Assembly (NCBI GenBank): GCA_951394405.1
Contig: OX596342.1
Coordinates: forward strand, 558,001 to 622,000
Source: Coprinellus micaceus
Lineage: Eukaryota; Basidiomycota; Agaricomycetes; Agaricales; Psathyrellaceae
DNA length: 64,000 bases
Direction of reading: 5' to 3'
Shown: piece by piece, positions 46,599 through 59,861 of the stretch
Numbering within the stretch: the first letter of the stretch is position 1
How the letters are laid out: every line of letters begins with the position of its first letter
The notes under the pieces: model-generated
Told to the model about the DNA's origin: nothing
Database searches by the model: none
What the model saw: only the letters and a program-made list of their open reading frames with translations
Made by a program: the position numbers and the translations under genes

Positions 46599-47506
46599 CT
46601 TCAGGGGGTTAGGAGCGCGAACGGCCGTGCGCTTGTGCTTCCATCCAATGCGCGGTATGAAAAGCCTGACGAGTGTAGTGGACGAGAGCAAGAAAGGGAA
46701 TCGACGGCCAGAACGCCACGCTTACATGGGATACCCGTATGCACATAGCATGCCGGTGATCATCCTGAAGGGATCGAGGCAAATAAGGTTGTTACCTCTC
46801 CCACATCGAGCGCTTCCGAGGACCGAAATTCAGGGGAGCAGCGCAGTCCCATCTTGTCCCACATGGTTCCTCTGGCCCCCTTGCCTAAAGCTGCCAAAAG
46901 TCACCCAAGGTGTCCAAGTCCCGCCATATTTGCATGGTGCAATCTCACCGTCATCTATTATAGACTTCAACACGAGTTTCCCATTCCCAAGGCGCAATGA
47001 ATGGAGTGGCTCGTGCCTATCGTGAAGATACCAGTCTCCGTTGGAGTCGACCAGTTCACCTTGGCGACTGTGACACAGGGAATGCTGCAATGGTGGCGCG
47101 CAGTCTCGCGCAGTACCATCCATCGGAAGCGGTGGTCAGCCTGGTGGTGGGGTCCGTTTCAATGGTTGCCTCCAGGTCCTATGGGACTGAGACAGGGTGG
47201 GCTTTCCAGCGTCGCAATCCAAAGCCCCTGGGTTAATCATATTTCATCTCGAAGCACGAGAAGTTGCCAGGTTTGCCGGGAGGGGCCTCTAGAGTCTGAC
47301 TGCACACGTTATGCATGCTGTTGAACGGGAGCAGGTGTCGGTCCCGAGAAACTGATCAATCATCAGCGCGAAATATCAGGAAATATCTTGCGGGTGCTGT
47401 GGGCGAGTTAGGGGCATCTAGACCCTCTCCAGGGAACCCGGAAACCGGACAGGAACGAGAGCCCGAACAGCTTGGAGGAAGGCTCGCGTGAGGGGATCGA
47501 AGCGGT
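46599..47506. other. Intergenic region, no supported gene
   Basis: Short frames on both strands overlap here; 46830-47123 on the minus strand reads plausibly (GELVDSNGDWYLHD) but has no partner exon or known motif. Confidence 0.35.
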
Positions 47507-47901
47507 TTACACCAAGCCTCGCAGAGGGTTGTCGCGTAGGCGAAGGAGCCGCCGATTGGCTTCGCTTTGTGTAGCAACGCATTGCCCGCACAGCGCTAGG
47601 ACAATTCGGAGGTGTCCGGGTTCGGCTTCATCTGCGAAACAATGGCGGTATGCTTCGCGTTGGCCGAGTGTTAGGAACCCAGCACAGTGAACTTGGGGGT
47701 TATACTCGAAGTGATGTTTTTTGAAGGTGCTTTGCGGCAGGGAAGGACATTTCAGCGTCGAAACAAGAACATGGGGCCAAGTAACTAACCTCACAGCGTA
47801 CCATCCCACCTATAGGTATTGAGCTCGACCGGATCAGCGAAGGGACGGTAATGAGTATCGTCAGGTTGAGCACCAAGCGAGACCTCGGACTTGAAGGTCA
47901 T
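47507..47901 (-). CDS. Small hypothetical protein, two exons
   Basis: Exons 47901-47795 and 47729-47507 join in phase 2 over a 65-base GT...AG intron to give about 109 residues. Exon 1 reads MTFKSEVSLGAQPDDTHY and exon 2 TFKKHHFEYNPQVHCAG, then a helical part rich in Arg and Leu. The in-frame join and even composition suggest coding sequence. I do not recognise the family. A GTGTAA donor just before the stop would let the gene run further downstream. Confidence 0.35.
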
Positions 47902-48074
47902 GCGCGTTCGCAACCTGAGAACTTGAATCAAGCAAAGACAAACTCCGTGCAAACGGGAGCCCACAAGAACCGGAAATCGCTATAATACAAAGGAGTGGAT
48001 TACATCGTGATTACATCGCTCAATACACTATGCATAATCCATGTGGTGGATGGGTATTGTCTGTTGCGCTGTCG

Positions 48075-49875
48075 TTATCGTCGTCTGTCGTCGTATGAAC
48101 CTAATGATGCCATAGATTGGGTGGGACGCATCACTGTTTGCGGCATTTCGAAGTGTTCGCGCTGAGGCGTTAAACCAGGGGATATCTCGATGGACCTTGT
48201 AGTAATATGGACTTCTTCGGCGAATGGTCGATAGTAAGCGTCTCGAAGGTTGAGTATTAGACGGCACCCTAAGATTGGCGAACCGGCTGCGGATATGTTC
48301 ATGGTGTATTGTAACGCGCCGAGCTGGGTTGGGCGAGTTAGTCGACGTGGTGGTAGACGAGAGACGAGAGCCGTACTGGGAGCTTATACCATGACAGTGA
48401 GTTGAACACACACATCAGGAGACCACTAAGTCAAGGGGCTCGCATCAGAGAAGGGACGCCAGAACAGGGCTCCGGTAACTCACATGAACGGAAAGAGGAT
48501 GCTATCTCGAACCAATATTTGAAACAATGAAGGTTGCGACGACAAGCCCGTTCCAGCGAGAATATCCGATGCTTCTGAAGACCGTGTGCGGCGCTTGCGA
48601 GTTGCTCTGTGGTATCGCACGGCTTCCCGTACTGCCATGATGAAGATCATGGTGTCGAATACCATGAGAAGGAACCACAATGCAGGGGACCAGGTAGGCC
48701 AATTGATTGGGATACAGGCCCTGAGCGTCTGTGTGATCGGAACTGGGACTGAAGAACATACATATTAACAAATTGTTGATAAGGGGAGGCCCGACGACTT
48801 ACCGCTCTTAGTGACAAGTGCGAATCCTACTCCCAAAACGAGAGCAGCAACTAATTCGACAACGAAGGCAGCGAGAAGGCTATAGAGCACTGTCCGTTCG
48901 TGTTTGTGCATACTGACGATTCGATGCACCATAATACCTGATCAACAGCTCAGCCGCGGCTTTAATGAAAGCCTGGGTCGGACGGTTCTTACCTTGCATG
49001 GACATAAGCGTGATTATAGCGAACCATGTTTGAACCTTCCCCAAGGATGTACCTGTGTTTTGTAAGCAAGGCGTTGAAATGGCAGACATTGTTAAGCATA
49101 CATCTGAAACGCTAGGTGAGGCTAACATTCGTTAGGCAGACTGAAATGGACTACACACAGCTGGAGGTGGAGTGAGTTTTGGCTCGCTATCAGATGAATG
49201 TTGGGACTTACATCGAACCAAATCTCATCAGGGGCCCATAGCATCGCTACACAGTGTAAGCTTGGCGACAGGGATATTTTGGAAGGTAGTCACGCACAAC
49301 CTGTCCCGTATCTATGACGCCAGAGTCAGCTTCAATACATGGATACATGGGTAGGATGTGAAAACGCACAGGAAACTGAAGTCGCCGACATAGCGGTTCT
49401 AAAGAATGGGCTGGTTGTGAGCCAAAAGGCGGGTCATTGTGTTGGGGACTCAACCCACAATGAAGTAGAGGAGCTGGACCGATGACCATTTCTTTTTCTG
49501 TTGAATTAGGCCCAACCATTCAATTCGGGGGCAAAAGTGAGACTCAAGAGCACATACCCAAATCAATTCGACCTGATTGCCAGACGGGTATCAAGTCAGC
49601 GAGCCAGTACCGCGGTGTACGTGAGCACTCTCACTTCCAGGTCGAACGTGGTGACTGGTTGAATTGAATACTTTGAATACGTGGCAAGAAGATCGGCACT
49701 CACTGTGATCCCATACAACAACTGTCGTACATACCACTAGCGCCAAGCCCGCTCAACTTCCACTCTCACCAAAATACCCTTGGCCAGACGCACCCTGGAA
49801 CAGGTACCCATTCGACGTGATCCACGCGGCTTGTTCTGGTGACGGAACAACAGTCGGGTCGGTGTATATCGACAT
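48075..49875 (-). CDS. DUF6533-like multi-pass membrane protein, copy 2
   Basis: Minus-strand gene ending at 48075 with a probable first exon at ATG 49875 (MSIYTDPTVVPSPEQAAW). It has the same family landmarks as copy 1: KKKWSSVQLLYFIVG, VQTWFAIITLMSMQ joined to GIMVHRIVSMH, an ALVLGVGFAL helix, a central helix (WFLMVFDTMIFIMAVREAVRYH equivalent), LFQILVRDSILFPF and SPILGCRLILNLRDAYY. The intron that splits MQ from IMVHR is 55 bases and lacks the insertion found in copy 1. The first two N-terminal exons could not be joined in frame with certainty. Function unknown; these proteins sit in membranes. Confidence 0.55.
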
Positions 49876-50290
49876 CAGAACTTGGACGGGGTGGAGGGAC
49901 GAAGGTTGTAAGGGACCATGCACGCCGGCAGGAAGTGGGGAAGGGGAGGGAACTGGGCCGCAACACGCACGACCCCAGTTATTCAGATCTATGGCAAGCA
50001 ATATGGTAACCTACAGACCCCGATAAATGACAGAATATTCACATACCCTGATTATAATGTGATGATTGGCTCATGAAAGCCTGACCCCCTCAACCTGGGG
50101 AGTTTGATCGGAGGTTACCACACACCAGAGAACCTGATGTCGGAGCCCACGACTGTCAGCGATGAAGCCCGAAGTCAAACTCTGAGGTGGCTTGCAACAC
50201 TGGGAGTCTCTCAGAGTCTCTCTGCAGAGTATCAGTGAGTCCCGCGACGATCTTCCCTCCAAGGGGCCAAGAGCCTATGTTCTGAGAAGA
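49876..50290. other. Intergenic region, no supported gene
   Basis: Probable promoter side of the second DUF6533 gene; no further feature recognised. Confidence 0.4.
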
Positions 50291-50881
50291 CTACGTTTGG
50301 GAATAGATGAGCTTCTCCTCGAGTGTTCTCCCGAGGATTTTCAGTAACGGTTGAGCCAAAACCAGGTCACCCGGCTGTGTCCAGGTGCCCCTCCGCGATG
50401 GTTCCACAATCCCCACGAACGTCGGCTCGAGACGCGGCCCCCTCATGCGGAACCCTAGCCCTAGTGTCGAATCTGGAGTCTCCTGGACAGAAATACCAAT
50501 TCTTACGTTGCCGTGGCCTGATAGATTCCCTTCGTCCAACGCGACGTAAGTTTGTAACTTGTACATGTAAGACCGCCTGACACGCCTTATGCAGACATGC
50601 ACATCCCCCCTGGAATGAGCAACTGACGGAAGTTGCACACGGCAGGACCTCCTGGTTGTCGTAGAGATGGGCGTTCGCGTCAACGTTTAGGCGCTGGAGC
50701 CGCTGGTCAGACAGTTCGACGCGCCAAACGCAGCGCTGTTGGTCGTGCACACACCTTTCTTCGTTGGGGCAAGCGGTCAGGTCCATCTCTTTGTACTCGG
50801 AAGGTTCCTCATGCCTTTCCGTTCGCTCCGATAGTAGATTCAGAAGCACATTCGACACCAAATGGCAATCTGAAAGGCAAA
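50291..50881 (-). CDS. Hypothetical protein, 3' exons only
   Basis: After an acceptor (CCTTTCAG) near 50881, a minus-strand exon reads VSNVLLNLLSERTE, then CPNEERCVHDQQRC and NVDANAHLYDNQEV. A 64-base GT...AG intron starting in the next codons would join it in phase 2 to RSYMYKLQTYVALDEG and on to the stop at 50291. The composition looks coding. No family was recognised, and the 5' exons were not found. Confidence 0.35.
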
Positions 50882-51895
50882 ACCATTAGAAGCTGATGCA
50901 GTTCTAGACGTCACAACCAGGAAGGACATTGCGAGCCTCGAAATCGCAGGCTCCATCTCTCAACGCATCCCTAGCGATAGATTGTGTCCAGATTCAGGAC
51001 TGCGGAAGTTAAAGTGGGGTTTGTCCTTCTCGAAGCCCTCATGACCTAGCCAGGCGTCTTCTCCAGCTACGCGAATTCACAGACCGCGGGAGTCTGCACT
51101 CGGCCGCCGGTGGAGACAATCCGGTCTAAGCGCCTATCTCGAGAGTGATGCTCATGAGGATGAATAACCATCGAGATGCCGGCACTGTCAAAGGTGATTG
51201 AAGATGATCATTAAAGGCAAGAAACAGACATTCCTACATGATTGCCAGAGAGGGCTCAATCGCGAGTGAACTGAGATCCCAAAGTCATGTCACACTGGCA
51301 CGTGGGTGCCGTGAGGAGAATGCCTTGAAGTGAAAGTGCTCGTTGGTGCCTGTAGGGTGTGGATGAATGAGGGAAGAATGGTCCAGAACTGCACTCCACG
51401 TACTCTGAGCCTCGCCCTTACCCTCGACTCCTTGCAAGAGTTTCTGATCGGCTTGAAGTCCGGTACACTGTGCCACTAAATAGAGAACCCAATGAGGAGA
51501 GTCTCGGCACCGCAGGTTCGAAGGGCGAAAGTAGAATCACAATCAGATAAGTACGTTGAGGTCATCTGACCCACCTTTCTTTTGATCGGCGAACTTCAAA
51601 GACGCCGCCCACGAACAATTGGCAATTCCAGGGCGCTGCGGCTTTGGGGGCCAACGGCCCGTCGATGATATGCGGGAATGACGCCCGCTGCTCACCAAGC
51701 AGCTCTAAACGACGACGTGAGTGAGTACGAATGCGCAGAGGCACAAGTGTGTATTGATGCGATCCGAGGTATCATTGACATCTAACCGAGGTATAAGGCA
51801 CTGAGAAACAGGTGAGCGCACGTCCATCACCGACGAAAACCTCAAACAAGCGACTCACCAGTCCACAACGCAAAGCGAAGGCCTGAAAACGTGGC
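50882..51895. other. Region with possible 5' exons, not resolved
   Basis: Minus-strand frames at 51285-51476 and 51562-51744 look protein-like, but the obvious splice between them does not keep frame, so no gene is called. Confidence 0.3.
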
Positions 51896-54407
51896 TCACA
51901 GATACCCACCCACAGCGTCCAAAATCCCAACCCAGTCGTCCTCTGAGAACCCAGAATCCCAAAAGTCATGCCACCACTTTTCTCTACACAACACAACCAC
52001 GGCGCCTCCCATCCTCTCCATCTTCTCATCCAATGTCCGTACAAGCTTCACAATCCTATGTATATCGCCTTCGTCCGCGCTCCCCTCCAGAGTAGGGATG
52101 GTACCTTTGGCGTCGAGAGTGGATCCGGGGACGTTGACTCCACTCACAGGAGCGGCCTGGGCGGGGTGGAAAGGTAAGGAGGGCGGGGCGTAGCCGGTCC
52201 CAGGGGCCACCGAATCCTTTGCGAAGACAGAGGTGGTGATAAACGAGGTAAGGACATCTGGGGGGAATACCTTCAACACACCCTCAGCACACAATTTGAC
52301 CCGCTCCCACCTATCCCTCTCCTTACCCCTCTCCAACCACCCAACCAGTACATCCACAATACTGAGCACGAGGGGCAGGTACCGCCTCTGCCTGCTGGTC
52401 GCAGCCGACGCTGGTGGGGAGGCAACTGGGCGGTCGCTGAAGCCATAGAGAAGGTAGTAAATGAGGTTCCAAGCCATGACAATGTCCAGGACACGCAGTG
52501 CATCTTTGGTGATTAGGCCCCGCACACACATGAGGACTTGCACCACAAGCTCTTCGTCTTCAGCAAGGAGCTGTTCCCGCTTTGCTGCTGCCGTCGCTCG
52601 CCTGTCCGAGCTCCCTCGAGGGAGGGTCAACCGACTCTTGCGTGAGGTCCTGGGGCCCACGTTCACCGCGACCACCCTGCCACTCATCTCTATCAGAATG
52701 TCCGACAGCCAGTCGTAAAACGGTTGGGGGACGTCCTGGCTGTTCAGAATCCGAACCACCGTTTCCACATACGGGCTCCGCAACTCGATCATATCGCTCG
52801 GTCCGTCGTCCTGCCCCCGGTAATGCAGATGAAGGTAGAATGCACTGACGACTTCCCGCTTCTGGGCCTCAGTGGGCGAATACCTATCGTCGAGCATGAC
52901 TCTGAAGGTGGCGGCATCCATTTGTCCGAGGGGGAGGTACATGCTGCTGATGGCTTGTTCCGCGGAGGAGATGGAGATCTGCGGGGATGTCAAGCTCGAG
53001 TGGAGGGGGTGCACAGCCTGGATATTCTGCACGGTGAACGTCGAGTTCAGCCAGTGCAGGGAATCATGAACGTCTGTGCCGTCCTTGACGTCCCGCGGCA
53101 CGCCACGGATGACAGTCGAAGCGTCACGTAGCCGCCGCCAGCGCATGTCGAATGCAACCCAACTGGTATCCGAGCTGGCTTTTAGCAGGCGGTAGAACCT
53201 CGACGAGTCGGACGTCTTCTTCCATGGTAAGCCCAGAAGTGTTGTGGTGCCCACGAGGATCGCGTTGAAGACGCTGTAGAATATCCAGGACTGTGGAGAC
53301 TTGTACGGGCATTGGGGCACCCTCATGTGGTCATCTCGAGTGAGGACTTGCTGAAGTGTGGGAAGAGCTGTTGTGATCAAGACGAAGAGCAGCACAATAC
53401 CCAGTAGAACAGTGAGGCAGACCGCGACAGGTTGGTTATGTGTCCAGAGGAGGTCCAGCAGCCCGAGGAAGAACAGGACAAGTGAGATTTGGAGGAGGAG
53501 AGGGAGGAAGGACAGGATCTCGGGTACGCGCCAGTACACCAGGCCTTCGAATCGCATCTGGCGGAGCGCTATCGCGTCTTTGTGGGTGAGGGTAGGGTCG
53601 CGTTGGTACTCCCGCAGCCATTGCATGCACAGGATACCAATCAGCACGGTAGTGACACTGAGGGCAAGGCTCGCGAACCAGAGGGCGTTGATACGCGCCT
53701 CGGTAAAAGAGACTTGAAATGGCTCCACGTTGAGCTCTGGGGGTATTGTGGTGTTCGTGAGTTGGGTGGTCAGGTATACCAGCAGTTGGATGGTGGTGTC
53801 TTCGGGCTCCTGCCTCAACCATTTGTAGGACTCGACGGTGAATGCGGTGATGGTGGCCGAGAACAAACCAGCCTATACGTTGTGAACGGGAGAATAATGA
53901 GCGTGTAATTAGCCAACGTACGAATATCAATAGCTTGTCCACCTCCTCTCTCCATGCAGCACACATATCATCGTCGTACTTGTCCACCATTTTTCGACAT
54001 TTCTGCCACGAATTTGGCTCTTGGGGTGCAGCATGCCGATACGGGTCTCCACAACGCCATGGCTTCTCATGAGGCTATCCGGAAGTTGGCACAAGTATTC
54101 CACCCAATTCCTGGCGACTCACCAGACCGTCGAAACCCAACCGGGATGTAGACCTCACGCCCTTGCTTTCCCGGGATGTTGGCTAAGACGCGGTCAGGCC
54201 TGGAGGACTTTCTAACGCCACAACACACACCCTTTGGTATGGGTCATCGCCTTGCGACGAGTGCCCAAAGGAAAACCGCAGCCCCATCTTCTCGTCCACT
54301 GGACTCGACCGCCATTCCTCCCCCTTCATCTCGTCCTTGGGTGCTACAGAGCCGTCTTCTTGAGCCACATACGTTGTCGCACTATCCATGCGGTACTTGT
54401 CGTCCAT
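51896..54407 (-). CDS. DUF6535 membrane protein
   Basis: Five-exon-style minus-strand gene resolved as 54407-54231, 54182-54123, 54074-53922 and 53872-51896; all introns (48-49 bases) are phase 0, giving about 788 residues. A polar N-terminus with acidic and basic stretches leads to NSWQKCRKMVDKYDDDMC, the typical lead-in of DUF6535. AGLFSATITAFTVESYKWL follows, the hallmark of the domain. Further helices are INALWFASLALSVTTVLIGIL, ILSFLPLLLQISLVLFFLGLLDLLW and VAVCLTVLLGIVLLFVLI. The long C-terminal part is soluble and helical. The family is expanded in agaricomycetes and has no known function. The start could also be the next Met, a few codons in. Confidence 0.75.
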
Positions 54408-56299
54408 TTTTTCGACCCAGCATGGGTGTCAAAAGGAGAGAAACGGTGAAGACAGTCCACCCAAAGCGGGGCAATGCGGCGTCTTCCAAACGCCGGACGT
54501 TGTTCATGATGATGTAAATGCTGATTAGCACATTGTACCCGATCATCTGGACGTGCCACCTCTCGACAATGTTGAGGTGTAGATCGCGGTTGAAACGACT
54601 TGGTTTGTCGGCATCGCGGTGGTTCAGCGGAAAGAAGTGTAGTTGGACAAGGAAGGAATAATAGAGGATCGGAGAGTGCCGCCTGAGTTTGGAGCGGAGT
54701 TCGAACGAGCCCACCTCACCGGCAAGCTTCAAGTACGTGCTATAGTAGCTGGAGCGCAGTTGAAGCAGGAATCCTCTCTATTCAAAAATAGATTTGCTGC
54801 TATTCAGGTACAGTAAACACCAAAAAAGAAGTATCGTTGGTTCCAAGAACATTCTCATGCTATCCCGAGGGGCGGCCTGTTCTGCTGGGACTCTTGGTGC
54901 AATCAGGAGATCCCCAGATACGGCCTTCAACACACACGCTGAGCAGTCCTCTACCAGTACTTTAGAGGGGCAATTATATGCCTATACGCTTCCAACCGTT
55001 TGGTAAACATTTTGCAGCTCAGAACATCCTTATGACTGTGCCTGACAGCCTGTACCCCTGCGGGCGCCTAATCTACAGGCGTGGGAAACCCTGCTCACCA
55101 TCAACGCGAACCACGGAAGCCGCTTGTCGATCCTCGCACCTTAAGCAACCACATTGCCGTGTATATAACCCAGAGAAATGCAGAGGGTCCTGGTGAACTC
55201 CCCCACGTCAACAATCGCCAACCTGCAATGCTAGTCCACTGAGCTCGTTATGAGACACCTTCCAAGTATTTGACACGGCCTCGAGGAGAGTGTTAATGAG
55301 TAGACGACCTTATCCCGCTCTGGCTAGAGCGCAATAAGTGGTTCGGACAGTGTCGTTCTATGGCCCAAGGTGCGTATGATTTGAATTATTCGAATTTAAC
55401 ATATAGCCACATAACCGACACTACTTAGGTATCCCTCCGCCACCCCGTGTCCTACCTCGCAATCCCTCGAACATGGAGTTAACAGACTGGCCTCGGACCC
55501 GCCCTGAACCTCATCCCATCAGTTGACAGTCCGGGCGTCAAGCAAACGGAGCTGTGACTACCATCATGACATACTACCCGTCCGTGGTCTCCTCATCGAA
55601 TATAACCCTGGACCTAATCGGACCAATCCGATTCCTACGCTGCCCTACCCCCCCACGTTCGGATGGGGCCTCCTAGGTCCCACCGGTGTTGCAAGCTCCG
55701 AGAGCTGACCGATAAACTGACGCAGCCATTGAGTTTAGCCCTGAAGGCTGAGGTCACGGCGCTCGTTCAGGGTTGCCTTTCACACTGCTTGGATAAGCGA
55801 GGCACTTAGAGTCTCTGTTTGGTCTAAGAAATCCGGGGTTAGATCAATGGATCCGAGTGTACGTCCCTGTTATCAATCGTCTTTGCCAAGTTACCTGACC
55901 TCAACGCCTGAAGGGATGTATTGCGTACAGGGCCAACACTACGTCGGATAGCCCGCCAAACCTGGGGACCCACAGGTATATCCGGAGTTGATCCCTTTGT
56001 CCCCAAATTCACTTCGATACGGTTCCCGATGCCCCTTCGCCGCCGCACGCCTCCGCCAACGTTCGTTTATCGCTCTTCACATTAAGTCACTTCTAAATTC
56101 GAATACATGTTTCCAGAGAAGTTAGATAGGACCTGATAGGACCTGCTTACATGGGCGTTACCTTCGGAATCATCGGCGCTAATACGATGTCACCGCACGT
56201 GCATCCCCAAACCTTACATCATCTCGCCAGCTCAGATCGCGTATTTATTGGCGATCCACCGAGATTCCTGCATTCTCCACACCCCAACCTTCGACCACC
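54408..56299. other. Intergenic region, no supported gene
   Basis: A minus-strand frame at 54382-54732 overlaps the DUF6535 first exon in another frame and is hydrophobic in part, but lacks support. The rest, up to the transaldolase start, has only short frames and small direct repeats near 56122-56145. Confidence 0.4.
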
Positions 56300-57649
56300 A
56301 TGTCCAACTCCCTCGATCTGCTCAAGGCCACCGGCACCGTTGTTGTCTCCGACTCCGGTGACTTCGAATGTAGGGTGTTTCCTTCCTGCACGATAGTGGT
56401 TTGCTGAACACAACGATCGTCCAGCTATCGATACCTACAAACCCCAGGTAAACATCTGGCGCTTTCCACCGGGCGATACCTCTGAAATGGCTCTGACATA
56501 TGTCCATCGCGTATAGGATGCTACGACCAACCCCTCATTGATCCTCGCGGCTGCCAACAAGCCCCAATACGCTCGCATCATCGATGCCGCCGTGGAGTAC
56601 GGTCGCAAGAAGGGCGGTAGCGTCGAGCAGCAGGCAGATGCTGCCCTTGACAGCTTGGTACGCACCATCGATACAGTACCGGGGGTAGTGATTGATCTAT
56701 CGGCTCTAGCTCGTCGAGTTCGGCAAGGAGATCCTTGCCATCATCCCTGGTCGTGTCTCGACCGAGGTCGATGCCCGTTTGTCATTCGACAAGGAGGCTA
56801 CCAAGGCCAAAGTACGCATCCTAACCTGTGCTGTGCGGAGTTTCCCTAACCATGTTGCAGGCTAAGGAGCTCATCGCCTTGTACGACTCGGTTGGTATCA
56901 AGAAGGAGCGCGTTCTCATCAAGATTGCCTCCACCTGGGAGGGTATCCAGGCCGCTCGTGAACTTGAGCGCGACGACGGTATCCACTGCAACCTTACCCT
57001 CCTTTTCGGCTTCGGTCAGGCTGTTGCCTGTGCCGAGGCTGGTGTTACCCTCATTTCGCCCTTCGTTGGTCGCGTACGTCGGAGACAACCGTGTCCTTCT
57101 GTGCTGGGTACTAAAGCCTCCACAGATCCTCGACTACTACAAGAAGAAGAACCCCAATGCGAACTACGAAGGCGATGAAGATCCTGGTGTGCAATCCGTG
57201 AAGACGATCTTCAATTACTACAAGCAGCACGGCTACAAGACCATCGTCATGGGAGCTTCCTTCCGTAACGTTGGAGAGATCAAGGCCTTAGCCGGTGTCG
57301 ATTTCCTCACCATCTCCCCTGCGCTCCTCGACGACCTCAAAAAGTCCAATGACCAGGTCCCCAAGAAACTCGACGCTGACTTTGGTGCGTCATATCCGTC
57401 GATCTTCGGGCGATCGTGAGCTCATTGATCCGTTTCTATCCTCCGGATGTAATTCTCCACGATCTCAATTCAATAGCCGCCCAAGGTCAACCCATTAAGA
57501 AGGTCTCGTACATTGACAACGAGCCCGAGTTCCGGTGGACACTCCTCGAGGACTCGATGGCCTTCGAGAAGCTCCACGAGGGTATCAAGAAGTTCGCTGA
57601 GGATGGCCAGACCCTCAAGAACTTGCTGAAGAAGAAGCTCACCGCCTAA
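56300..57649 (+). CDS. TAL1: Transaldolase
   Basis: Plus-strand gene from ATG 56300 to TAA 57649 in several exons. The first reads [20 protein letters not shown]; a short second exon gives IDTYKPQ, followed by [12 protein letters not shown]. The active-site lysine lies in [12 protein letters not shown], where it forms a Schiff base with the sugar. [25 protein letters not shown] and VMGASFRN continue the barrel, and the end reads [15 protein letters not shown]. The enzyme moves a three-carbon unit between sedoheptulose-7-phosphate and glyceraldehyde-3-phosphate in the cytosolic pentose-phosphate pathway. Exon joins are in frame throughout, for example the phase-1 join to [14 protein letters not shown] in the last exon. 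Confidence 0.95.
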
Positions 57650-59861
57650 GCGGCCTCAATCTTAGAGAGCGATGCGCCGGTTGGAGACACGAAAAGATGT
57701 ATCTCGCATTATGTAGTCTAGACAATGTAACACCATTGATTCCACACACGAGTCTCCAAGCTCCAAGTCTCTGTTGAACTCGGATAAGCGGTACACTTAT
57801 CTACGTGAGCTGTGAAAGATGTGGTGAACCTTCGAAGCCTGGAATCGTTGCGATCTTCCATCTTATCCGTTACCGCCTGCGCTTTTGAAAATAAATATTT
57901 ACATTGCTTTGATAATGACTGTAGCCCTGAGTCACATCACGAGGATGTCCATTCGAATAGAGTGGATTGACAAGGGAACGCACGTTAAATACCGTACTGC
58001 TGCAACAGAGTGACGCAATGGAATTGGAATGCATTGATGGATAAGGATCTCTCGAGGCTTCCACTAACAAGGATAAATTACTACTCTGCGTACAATTGCG
58101 ATGCTACTCCAAGTGATGAGTTCAATCTCTTACTCTGCGTTGTATTAAAACTAATGTATACTTTCCCAAGCGCTGGTGCCGAACATACAGGTTGCGCAGC
58201 CAAGCACCGCAGGGCTAAGGCGGTTATTGCCAATACCGTTCCCGGAGGCGTATACCGTCGCCAAGTCAACGGATACGTGGGCGAGGAATGGCAGGCAGCC
58301 TGTAGATCATTTCCAAGTGGGGGTGTCAGATCCTGGCACGATGGCTTAGCGAGCCGGCGCCAATCTCATTCCGCTCGGGATCCATTGATTCAAGGCGGCA
58401 AATCAGGAGTCCAGAAGCTCCTAGATGCCCTTGACGCGGATGGATTGTCCCGTGGATCACATCCTCCAGAAACGAAACAAAGACTCTGAGAAGGCCTTCC
58501 TGGCAACATATGCCACAGGATGGTTCATGGAAACCCGAGTCATCATTAGATCGGCAACCTCCTCACATACTTGTATCGTGAAATGGGAACTCTATCATTT
58601 CTTTTGTTTCCCTCCATGACCGATGTCAGCCTCCCGATGGTGAGGTGGTAACGAGGGTTTGGCGGTATTCCTCGTCTGACGTGTACACTTCGCCCTCGAT
58701 GGCATCCCCAGTGGACGAACATTCTAGAAACCATGATGACTCGAGACCCAGGTACGTACCTGATGACAGAGAGGTGGACATCCCGGGTATGAGAGCGGTC
58801 CACACGAATTAGCAGGGAGATGCGGTGGCGGTGAGCTGTGCGCTGTGCAGGCGTTTAACAGCTTTGCAAAACGTGCCCGTATTCCATCATAATCCATGTC
58901 GAAATTCACCGCATTCTCTGGAATGCTCTCAGCAGTGATTCCAAAGCCATTAAAGAGCTCTGAGCTGCACAAGGGCTTTTTTTTAGGAAGTTTCAAGGGA
59001 TTTCGCTCGAAGGGTCGGAGGGAGACATTTCCGAGGACGCTATTGATCGCATATAGAATCGTTTCCTAATTTGGGTGACAGCTCCCCTCTTCTGGCACCG
59101 TCTCTCGTCGGACGTTGCGCACTGCCTTGCCTCGCGTTCAATTACTAGGTGGGTGTAGCATAAGCAGCGTTGGCCGTCGCGGGGCTGCCTTGTACGATTC
59201 AACAGAATCCAAGTATGCCTTCCGACTTCGCGTCGGTCTTTCTTTTTGGCCTGGACTCGGACCCGACTGGTCACTCGTTTGAGGTGTAGAGAATATGGTG
59301 ACTCCCCTGTTTCCCCAATAAAGGCTCTGGAACGCAGGAAAGATTTTTGTCTTCTCACTTGATAATGAATTGCAGGCCATGGCCTTTTGTGCCAGCTATG
59401 ATTCTCGGGAATTCATTCCTAGCGCCCTGTCGCGACGGTACGAAGCAACGGCGCTAAGCCTCAGTCGGCTTCTTCCCCTGTTTCAAAAGGTGCGATAAGC
59501 GCCTGAAATTCGAAGAACAAGAACAAGAATACCGCAACAACGTACAGTGTCCGAGGTGATTACGATGATGCAAATGTAGGAGGCTTGTAGGGATTGCGGA
59601 CTGTGGGTCGGGCCTGTGACTGGATCTGACATTGGAGTGAGTCGAATCTGTGGTCCTTTGGGTGACGACGCCCTGATCCGAGAGAGGCTGCCAAGTAGGT
59701 GTGGGCGGGGGAGTTCCGTTATAAGAACGAGTAGACAGATAATATGACTCCTCGGTTATACTAATCAGCTTGCAGGGTTCACCTCTCGAGTCGAATAAAA
59801 AGGCGCGATGTCCGCTGCTTACCACCCATCTGGTATTCCATCACATTCGCGAGCTCCTCCA
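57650..59861. other. Intergenic region, no supported gene
   Basis: A plus-strand frame of 159 codons (58010-58489) and several antisense ones lack motifs and splice partners. No RNA gene was recognised. Confidence 0.4.

Noticed and set aside
51562..51744. Minus-strand ORF that could join to 51285-51476 as a small gene
   Set aside because: The only good donor and acceptor join out of frame, so the long second frame would not be read.
58010..58489. 159-codon plus-strand ORF after transaldolase
   Set aside because: Low-complexity mix without motif, splice partner or codon pattern of its neighbours.
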